A stretch of DNA of 28,791 bases. Origin: JAYEHC01 sp964490635 (GTDB lineage Bacteria; Patescibacteriota; Minisyncoccia; JAHIHE01; JAGLIN01). Shown here piece by piece: positions 22,819 to 28,791 of the stretch (position 1 is its first letter; each line of letters begins with the position of its first letter). The DNA is taken from the NCBI GenBank assembly GCA_964490635.1, contig CAZBCK010000004.1, positions 1 through 28,791 on the forward strand. Reading direction: 5' to 3'. Position numbers and translations under genes: made by a program. The notes under the pieces are model-generated. The model did not search any database, had not been told where the DNA came from, and saw only the letters and a list, made by a program, of their open reading frames with translations.

Positions 22819-24630
22819 ATGAAAAACAAAAGTTTAAAGAGATTGACAAGTTTTGTAATGATGTTTGCTTTTATGTTGAGTTCTGTTTCTATGGCAGGTG
22901 TTCCTGTAGCTGTTGCCGAAGAGGGTGACGGAACTTCTTCTGATGGTACCGAAACATCGTCAACAAATCAAATGCTTCACTTTATTATGAAAGTTCGCTG
23001 GGGAAATGTGATTGATGACGCAACAAGCAGTGCGGAGACTAATTTTGACGGATTTATAAATGTTTCAGAGAGCGCTCGTGTCAGTCTGGAAAGGACTTTG
23101 CTTTTTGAAAGACATAACAGTACAGCTGACAAAATTACCAGTCGTAAGGATCCTGTTTCCTGGAATTCTTTGGTTTACGGTCATTGGGACGGAGTGAAAG
23201 TTCTTGTTTCTTCACCGGCAAATGATAGTGTGACTATTAAGACAGCAGAGGAAGATGTCACTATGACCGCACAAGAGCTTTATGATTTAAGCGAGTCATA
23301 TGTTGAAGATGTTGGAGAGGGAAGAGAAATTGTGATCAAAGTATATCCGATCAAAAATCCAAAATACTTTCTGAAAGTTATTTGGGGAAAGACCAACAGA
23401 GCGGATTATGCTCTCAGAAGCGAGGAAGCGAATGAAGTGGAAATTAGCACTTCAACAACTGAATCTTCTTCTAACGCGGTTATTATAAAGAATAGGAGGA
23501 TTACTAACGGGATTGCGTGGTACGACGCGTCCGGAAATTTCCAAATTAATAGTGGCGGGACATTGAGGATTATTAAAGCTTTGCGTTTTGAAGGAAAAGA
23601 TAGAATCACTCTGTCAAATTCTGACAGCAAAATTGAATGGATCTCTCATGTTGCGCAAGGAGTTGATGGAATTTTAACAAGACTGAATCTAGACGCCAAT
23701 AGTTTGGATAATTCTGACACGGTAACCCTTAATTTTACCAGAATAAAGAACTCTGACGGTACGGAAGGCTGGAGTAAAGATTTTAGCATTATTGATCTTT
23801 ACCACGACAGAAAAACTGTTGAAACTGTAAAAAATGACTATGGAGTAATTCTCCAAGTTTGGAAAAGACCAAACAGATCATTAATCAGGGTAAAAGGCGA
23901 TTCGAAAGTTTATATGGTTGAAGACGGAGTAAAGCAATGGATTCCTTCACCGGAAGTTCTGGAAAGTCAAGGTTTATCATTTGAGGATGTGGAAGATGTA
24001 GATATAGAGGAAGCTGATACTTATGGAACCGCGGAAGAAGTTTGTTACGCTGATGGAACAATAGTTCAAGAGGAAGGCGCGGATGAGGTTTATGTTATTG
24101 CCGATGGAGAGAAAAAGCACATTACAGACCCTGCGTCATTTGTAGCTTTGGGATATAATTGGGGAAATATTGTTAAAGTAAAACCGGGAATTCTTGGAAT
24201 GTACAAATTGAGGTCTGCAATGAAAACGGATTCAGTCCATCCGGAAGGAGCGTTAATTAGAGAAGAAGGAACTAATACCGTTTATCTGATTGAGGGTGGA
24301 AAAAAGAAACCAATTTCAACCCAAAGTATTTTCAACGCTCGTCGTTTGAATTGGAACAAGGTTCTTGTGATTAGCAATGCACAGATGAATAAATTCCAGT
24401 CTGGCGCTAACTTGCAATATCCTGATGGCGCTTTAGTTAAAGATCCTACTGGCAAGGTATATAAAATAGACCATGGCAAAAAGCGATGGATCAGGTCTGG
24501 AGACGATTTGACCGGAGCAGGTTATAGCGCGGATGATATTATCAATGTAACTGATGCTGCTGAAGTGGCTGATCTGGAGGCAACTGTTGAAGGTGATGAT
24601 ATTGTTGCGGATGACATAGCCGGATTATAG
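22819..24630 (+). CDS. Secreted repeat protein (two beta-domain repeats plus C-terminal DG...VY...GKK repeats)
   Basis: 603 residues. A signal peptide is clear (MKNKSLKRLTSFVMMFAFML, then AVAEEGDG). Two related blocks follow. Block one (about 52-165) begins FIMKVRWGN and includes WDGVKVLVSSPANDSVTIKT. Block two (about 187-310) begins YFLKVIWGK and includes VDGILTRLNLDANSLDNSDT. Both have an FDGFINV / GNFQINS strand followed by LERTLLFE / IIKALRFE. From about 355 there are four short repeats with DG(T/A)-(I/L)(V/I), VY(M/V/L/K)I or VYMV, G-KK or GVKQ, and (W/P/H)I (for example KVYMVEDGVKQWIPS, VYVIADGEKKHIT, VYLIEGGKKKPIS, VYKIDHGKKRWIR). The tail is acidic. This looks like a surface or exported structural or adhesion protein. 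No LPxTG or C-terminal helix. The strong SD and promoter suggest high expression. I do not recognise the N-terminal domain. Confidence 0.8.
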   Translation: MKNKSLKRLTSFVMMFAFMLSSVSMAGVPVAVAEEGDGTSSDGTETSSTNQMLHFIMKVRWGNVIDDATSSAETNFDGFINVSESARVSLERTLLFERHNSTADKITSRKDPVSWNSLVYGHWDGVKVLVSSPANDSVTIKTAEEDVTMTAQELYDLSESYVEDVGEGREIVIKVYPIKNPKYFLKVIWGKTNRADYALRSEEANEVEISTSTTESSSNAVIIKNRRITNGIAWYDASGNFQINSGGTLRIIKALRFEGKDRITLSNSDSKIEWISHVAQGVDGILTRLNLDANSLDNSDTVTLNFTRIKNSDGTEGWSKDFSIIDLYHDRKTVETVKNDYGVILQVWKRPNRSLIRVKGDSKVYMVEDGVKQWIPSPEVLESQGLSFEDVEDVDIEEADTYGTAEEVCYADGTIVQEEGADEVYVIADGEKKHITDPASFVALGYNWGNIVKVKPGILGMYKLRSAMKTDSVHPEGALIREEGTNTVYLIEGGKKKPISTQSIFNARRLNWNKVLVISNAQMNKFQSGANLQYPDGALVKDPTGKVYKIDHGKKRWIRSGDDLTGAGYSADDIINVTDAAEVADLEATVEGDDIVADDIAGL

Positions 24631-24657
24631 AAATTGCTGTTTGCATAATCACACAGT

Positions 24658-24693
24658 AAAATACTCCCAAAATTTCGGGAGTATTTTATTTTT
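24658..24693 (+). terminator. Intrinsic terminator of the secreted repeat protein
   Basis: AAAATACTCCC (24658-24668), an eight-base loop, GGGAGTATTTT (24677-24687) and a T-rich tail. The A-run on the left makes it partly bidirectional. Confidence 0.92.
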
Positions 24694-24724
24694 CTTGTTA
24701 TTATTTTTTTGATGAGGTAGAATG

Positions 24725-24753
24725 GTAGAGACAAGGTATTGCCTCGTCTCTAC
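24725..24753. repeat. Palindromic repeat with GTAGAGAC / GTCTCTAC arms
   Basis: GTAGAGAC (24725-24732) and GTCTCTAC (24746-24753) with AGG/CCT pairing inside. Single copy here, but it looks like a known type of dispersed repeat in other bacteria, to my recollection. It lies upstream of the MurE-like gene. Confidence 0.65.
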
Positions 24754-24778
24754 GACACTATAATTATAACATCTGTAT

Positions 24779-26134
24779 ATGCTCTATAAATTAAAATTAA
24801 TTCTCCGTAAAGTTATTCCATATAAGTTTATTTTGCTGACTCATAAAATAAGAGCGTTTTCAGCAGCGGTTGTTTATGGATTTCCGGGAAAAAAAATAAG
24901 GGTAATTGGTGTTGCGGGAACAAAAGGGAAAACGACAACTGTGAATATGATTGCTAAGATATTAGAAGAAAACGGAAATAAAGTTGCGATTCTTTCCACA
25001 GCGAATTTTCAAATTGGCGATCAAAAATGGCTTAATGATGTAAAATTGACGACAACCTCGCCTTTCTATTTTCAAAAATTTTTAAAAAGAGCGATCAAAG
25101 AAAAATGTAATTACGCGATTGTGGAGATTTCTTCACACGGGCTTGTCCAATATCGGCATTGGGGAGTTTCATATAAAACCGTCGTTTTAACAAATATGAT
25201 GAGCGACCACCTTGATTATCATAAAACTTATGCTAATTATAAAAACTCGCACAACGCTTTAATCACGAAAGATTTGGAGAATATAGTTATAAATTATGAT
25301 GACGAGGATTTAAAAAGTTTTCTAATTAAACACACTCATAGAAATCCCCCTAGCCCCCTTTTTCAAAGGGGGAACTCTCAAGAGGAGAATATATCTTATA
25401 TATTTAGTTTAAAAGGTTATCAGGAAATTCAAGGCGCGAATTTAATTAAAGCGGAGAATATAGCTTTAAACGAGAAAGGCTCTGAATTTGCGATTGTTTT
25501 GGGAGATAAAAAGGAAAATATAAAATTGCCGCTGATCGGCGAGTTTAATATTTATAATTCTTTGGCTGCTGCGTCTGTCGGATTGGCGGAAAAAATAGAT
25601 TTAAAAACAATCAAAAAGGCGCTTGAATCAACACGAAATATTCCGGGGCGGCTGGAAAAAATTGACGAAGGGCAAGATTTTGAAGTCATTGTTGATTATG
25701 CGCATTCGCCGGATTCATTGAAAAGCGTTTATAAAACTGTGAAACCGTATCTGAAAAATAAACTAATTGCGGTTTTGGGTGGAACGGGGGACAGAGACAA
25801 AACTTACCGAGCCAAAGGAGGAGCGCTGGCGGATGAATATGCGGATATAGTTATTATTACGAACGAAGATCCGTATAGCGAAGATCCCGAGAAAATCATT
25901 GACCAAGTTTTGAGCGGTGTTAAAAACAAAACGCTTGGCGAAAATTTATTCAGAATTTCCGACAGGAAAGAAGCAATTAAAAAAGCGGTTAGCTTGGCAA
26001 ATAGCGGTGATCTGGTAATGATAACCGGCAAAGGGTCTGAACAATTGATGATCTGCGGCAAGCAAAAAATTCCATGGGATGACAGGGAAATTGCGAGGGA
26101 GGCGATAAAAGAAATTAAGCGTGATTTATCGTAA
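24779..26134 (+). CDS. murE: MurE-like Mur ligase (UDP-MurNAc-tripeptide synthetase family)
   Basis: 451 residues. The ATP-binding loop GVAGTKGKTTT (about 44-54) is followed by ISSHGLVQYR, TNMMSDHLDYH and, in the C-terminal domain, GRLEKI and VDYAHSPDSL, all in the order expected for MurE. It lacks the usual N-terminal UDP-binding domain and starts with a short basic-hydrophobic segment (LRKVIPYKFILLTHKIRAF). The amino-acid specificity loop reads TNEDPYSEDP where mDAP enzymes have DNPR, so mDAP is unlikely to be the third residue. Residues about 188-199 (NPPSPLFQRGN) come from an inserted palindromic repeat (25342-25375). The gene would add an amino acid to the peptidoglycan stem or act as a MurE paralogue. 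No SD. Confidence 0.78.
   Translation: MLYKLKLILRKVIPYKFILLTHKIRAFSAAVVYGFPGKKIRVIGVAGTKGKTTTVNMIAKILEENGNKVAILSTANFQIGDQKWLNDVKLTTTSPFYFQKFLKRAIKEKCNYAIVEISSHGLVQYRHWGVSYKTVVLTNMMSDHLDYHKTYANYKNSHNALITKDLENIVINYDDEDLKSFLIKHTHRNPPSPLFQRGNSQEENISYIFSLKGYQEIQGANLIKAENIALNEKGSEFAIVLGDKKENIKLPLIGEFNIYNSLAAASVGLAEKIDLKTIKKALESTRNIPGRLEKIDEGQDFEVIVDYAHSPDSLKSVYKTVKPYLKNKLIAVLGGTGDRDKTYRAKGGALADEYADIVIITNEDPYSEDPEKIIDQVLSGVKNKTLGENLFRISDRKEAIKKAVSLANSGDLVMITGKGSEQLMICGKQKIPWDDREIAREAIKEIKRDLS
25342..25375 (+). repeat. In-frame palindromic repeat inside the MurE-like gene
   Basis: The stem CCCCCTTT-ttc-AAAGGGGG (25354-25372) sits in a 34-bp segment that starts aatccccctag. It is read as NPPSPLFQRGN. 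C/G-runs of this kind are out of character with the AT-rich gene and match a dispersed repeat known from many bacteria, to my recollection. It falls in a surface loop between the central and C-terminal parts, so the ligase can probably tolerate it. Confidence 0.8.
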
Positions 26135-26151
26135 TTCTATAACCGAAAAAT

Positions 26152-27911
26152 ATGACCAAGGAAAAAATAAATTTTTATCTCGTAGTTGTTTCTGCTTTAA
26201 TTTTGGGAATGTTGACTGATTATTTATTTTACCAAAAATCAATTGGCATTTCTTTTTTTGTTTTCAATTCAATCGCGATTATCTTTACAATGATATTTGC
26301 CAGAAAAGCTAATAAAAAAATAAGTGGAATCCAATATTTTATTTTAATTTCCATTCTCCTATTCTCGGTCGGAGTATTTTTGAGAGCAAGTTCATTTTTA
26401 GCGTTTTTTAATATCATTGGTGGTATTTATCTTCTTTTTTTCTTTCTTACTCTCTTTCTAAACAAAAATATTTCAGATTTCAGATTCTCAAAATATTTTA
26501 TTTATCCGTTATCTTTTCTTCTGAGATCGTTTCCCAGCGTGTCAAAATTTATTAGAAAATATAAAAACGCAATTCCAAAAAATAATAAGTCTGGCTCCAA
26601 AGAACTTCGTAGTATAATTAAGGGGGTGATTATTGCTATTCCCTTTCTAATTATTTTCATTATGCTTTTATCTTCAGCAGATCAGGTTTTTCAGGCTTAT
26701 GCCAACAAATTTATTAAAATTGATTTTGATTTTAGAATAATTCTAAGAGTGTTGAAGGTTCTGTTAGTCTCTTATTTGTTCTTGGGGATTTTTTCCAGAA
26801 TTACGGAAGATAAGAAGTCGGAAGAAATAAAAAGTTCAAGTCAGAGACTTGAACCAACATCTGAAAGCGAAAAATATGTTTTCTTGTCGAAGTCCTCTGC
26901 TGAGAGACTCCGACAGGGCGAAAAAATAAAAAGCGCGGAAAATAAAATAAAAGAAAACAAATCTTCCAATTTCATTGAATCATCAACAGTTTTGGTTTTG
27001 GTTGAGTTATTATTTTTGTCTTTTATCATTATTCAGTTTTTCTATCTTTTTGGCGGCAAGAACTATGTCTGGGGAATTGAAGAGTACATCACTTATTCCG
27101 AATATGCCAAAAAAGGATTTTATGAATTGATCTGTGTTTCAATCATTTCTTTTCTTTTAATTTTCGCAATTGACGAAGCGGGAAAGAAAGAAACTTTAAA
27201 AGAAAAAAAATATTTAAAATACTGGGCGCTATTCTTATTCTGGAAATATCCGTCATAATATATTCGGCTTGGACGCGAATGTCTGTTTATGTTGACGGTT
27301 TTGGATATTTTTTGTATTTCTGAGTTTTCTCTATAAAATGCTTTTGGAAAAAAGAAAGAACTTTTCTTTCTCTTAATATTTTGTTTGTCAATTATTTTTT
27401 GGATTGGAATAAACATAATAAACCCTGACGCTTTTGTCACTCGGAAAAATATAGAGAGACTGGCTCAGGGAAAGAAATTAGATCCATTTTATCTATCCCG
27501 TTTATCCGCTGATGCTATTCCTGAAACGGTAAAGATATTTCAAGTAGACATAGACGAAGAAATAAAAATAGAAATGGCGAGAAATTTATATTATCGCTGT
27601 GATTCTTTTTTGGGGTTGCGATATTATGAAAATTCTCCTTTTTATGGAAATGATCCAGTTTCTTTTAAAAAAAGATTAAAGAATGCTGAGGAAAAACAAA
27701 ATGAAAATTGGCAGTCGTTTAATATTTCAGAAAGAAAAGCGTTGTTGGCTTTGAAGGAAAATTATAAAGAGATTGTGAAATATCAAAAAAATATTTTGAA
27801 AAAGAAGCGGAAAAATGCTGGGAGAGAATAAAAAAATGCGAAGGAAAGTGGGGATGTGGCGAGAAAAGAATGTGTGAGATATATGAGAAAAGCGCGAAGA
27901 TGGAAGAGTAG
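26152..27911 (+). pseudogene. DUF4173/DUF4153-like multi-pass membrane protein, frameshifted
   Basis: The first frame (26152-27258) encodes 368 residues with about eight hydrophobic helices and the hallmark IEEYITYSEYAKKGFYEL. It then breaks near 27232. A second frame continues the family sequence (SVIIYSAWTRMSVYVDGFGY) to TGA. A third, from about 27337, has INPDAFVTRKNIERL and LDPFYLSRLSADAIPE, which belong to the same family's C-terminal part. A last shift near 27795 restores EKCWERIKKCEGKWG until TAG 27909-27911. Three or more shifts mean the gene is dead, or the assembly is poor here. The hydrophilic linker (about 220-270) contains two inserted repeats (26834-26914). Family function unknown. 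Confidence 0.75.
26834..26914 (+). repeat. Two dispersed repeats inside the DUF4173 frame
   Basis: 26834-26859 (GTTCAAGTCAGAGACTTG and on to AACCAACA) matches the smc-upstream repeat at 17121-17147 in 22-23 positions. 26886-26914 starts GTCGAAGTCCTCTGCTGAGA and is the inverse of the 6943-6973 type, with GTCG and CGAC ends. In frame they are read as SSSQRLEPTSE and LSKSSAERLRQGE. Confidence 0.75.
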
Positions 27912-28020
27912 GGTTGATATTGCAAAAATTGAAGCGGGAGCAACACCCAACCCTACCATTGAAACAGTGAAAAAAATTGCGGACGCGCTTGGTATGTCGC
28001 TTGATGATTTAATGAAATAA
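27912..28020 (+). pseudogene. Truncated XRE-type HTH regulator, C-terminal remnant
   Basis: VDIAKIEAGATPNPTIETVK followed by KIADALGMSLDDLMK and TAA at 28018-28020 is the last two-thirds of an HTH_3 domain. The start and first helices are missing, and the remnant begins right where the membrane-protein pseudogene ends (27911), so a deletion joins the two. An in-frame ATG at 27883 would give a 45-residue product without a complete HTH. Such regulators often precede restriction-modification genes, as here. Confidence 0.7.
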
Positions 28021-28024
28021 ATTT

Positions 28025-28791
28025 ATGGCAAACAAAAATCTTACAAACGCAAAACGGGCGAAGAACGATGAGTTTTATACCCAGTTCGGCGATATTCAAA
28101 AAGAAATTTCCGCGTATTTGGATTACGACGCTAATGTATTTCGTGGCAAGGCAGTGTATTGCAACTGCGACGATCCGTATGAAAGTAATTTTTTTCGCTA
28201 TTTTGTTCTCAATTTTAATAAGCTTGGATTGAAACAGCTTATTACTACCAGCTATAAGCCCTCGCCCGTAGCCAACACGCAGCTAAGTTTATTCGGTGAT
28301 AATAAAACGCTTACGCTGTCAAAAGGCCGTCCCAAAATAACTGCCAACAAATTTATTATCAACGAAGCGCGCGATATAGACGGCGACGGCGAGTTTAATT
28401 TGAAGGATGTTGCCAAACAGCTGAAAGCAAACAAACATAACGAATGGACGCCGTTAGAAGAAAATGGTGATTTCCGCAGCGATGAATGCATAGAAATGCT
28501 TAAACAATCTGATATTGTGATAACCAATCCGCCGTTTAGTTTGTTCCGCGAGTATGTAAAACAACTTTTTGATTATAACAAAAAGTTTGTGATCATTGGC
28601 AGTATGAATGCGATTACTTACAAAGAAATTTTTCCTTTGATAAAAGATAACAAAATGTGGTTAGGGAACGGTTTTCAAAGCGGAAACGCGTACTTTTTTA
28701 CGCCAAACACGCGAGATTTCGCTTCGGGGGTTTATGATAAAAAAACCGGACTTGTGAAATTCCGCAATGTTTGTTGGTTCACTAATCTTGA
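28025..28791 (+). CDS. EcoRI-type adenine-specific DNA methyltransferase (N-terminal part)
   Basis: The ATG at 28025, 4 bp after the HTH remnant, opens a frame that runs past the window end (255 complete codons visible). The N-terminus NDEFYTQFGDIQKEISAYL, followed by VYCNCDDPYESNFFRYF, is the signature of the EcoRI methylase family. The catalytic motif ITNPPFSLF is at about 166-174 and matches the NPPF motif of N6-adenine methyltransferases. AdoMet donates the methyl group. It would protect DNA, paired with a nuclease that may lie further right, or act alone. It sits next to other accessory genes, separate from the type I locus. Confidence 0.88.
   Translation, partial: MANKNLTNAKRAKNDEFYTQFGDIQKEISAYLDYDANVFRGKAVYCNCDDPYESNFFRYFVLNFNKLGLKQLITTSYKPSPVANTQLSLFGDNKTLTLSKGRPKITANKFIINEARDIDGDGEFNLKDVAKQLKANKHNEWTPLEENGDFRSDECIEMLKQSDIVITNPPFSLFREYVKQLFDYNKKFVIIGSMNAITYKEIFPLIKDNKMWLGNGFQSGNAYFFTPNTRDFASGVYDKKTGLVKFRNVCWFTNL

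Noticed and set aside
1..28791. CRISPR array
   Set aside because: No regularly spaced direct repeats with unique spacers were seen; the repeats found are scattered and palindromic.

Overview
This window is most likely from a Patescibacteria / Candidate Phyla Radiation (CPR) genome, probably of the Parcubacteria group. This is inferred from gene style and was not checked against a database. The support is: low GC; many genes without a Shine-Dalgarno (SD) sequence; a GyrB with a charged insert near its C-terminus; a very short SMC protein; a MurE-type ligase without the usual N-terminal domain; a small DivIC/FtsB protein ending in a WWNYFF-like tail; and a high density of small palindromic repeats. 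UGA is used as a stop, so the UGA-glycine code of Gracilibacteria/Absconditabacteria does not apply. A run of 100 Ns (15456-15555) shows that this is a scaffold with a gap.

Layout. Positions 1-5786 are the right part of a type I restriction-modification locus: the end of hsdS, a RhuM-Fic fusion, hsdR and a YgjP-type metalloprotease gene. Positions 5796-8565 are an accessory stretch with a broken small membrane-protein gene, a GIY-YIG nuclease gene, a convergent DUF1508 gene, about 0.75 kb of hairpins without genes, and a decayed IS481-like element. Positions 8627-16761 are housekeeping: gyrB, a PH-domain membrane protein, tRNA-Gly(CCC), a DivIC/FtsB-like gene, a RecB-type nuclease on the minus strand, rplK, rplA, a gapped hypothetical gene and a two-domain dCTP deaminase. 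rplK and rplA are separated by a decayed GIY-YIG gene that lies between inverted copies of a repeat. Positions 16762-20186 hold a nested inverted-repeat cluster, a short smc and a NUDIX gene.

Positions 20200-24700 stand out. Three genes in a row each have a strong SD, a near-consensus promoter upstream and a terminator downstream. They encode a secreted papain-like peptidase with two discoidin-like domains, a small putative zinc-ribbon protein, and a secreted repeat protein. They look like separately transcribed, well-expressed units, two of them for surface or exported proteins.

Positions 24779-28791 hold a MurE-like ligase, a frameshifted DUF4173-type membrane-protein pseudogene, a truncated XRE-type HTH remnant, and the start of an EcoRI-type adenine methyltransferase that runs off the window.

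The main cross-cutting theme is mobile or repetitive DNA. At least eight kinds of palindromic repeat are visible. Two kinds sit between genes, and two reading frames (the MurE-like ligase and the DUF4173 gene) contain in-frame repeat-derived peptide insertions. The best candidates for something not yet described are the GIY-YIG gene with inverted repeats between rplK and rplA, the SMC without a canonical hinge, and the secreted-protein block at 20.2-24.7 kb.
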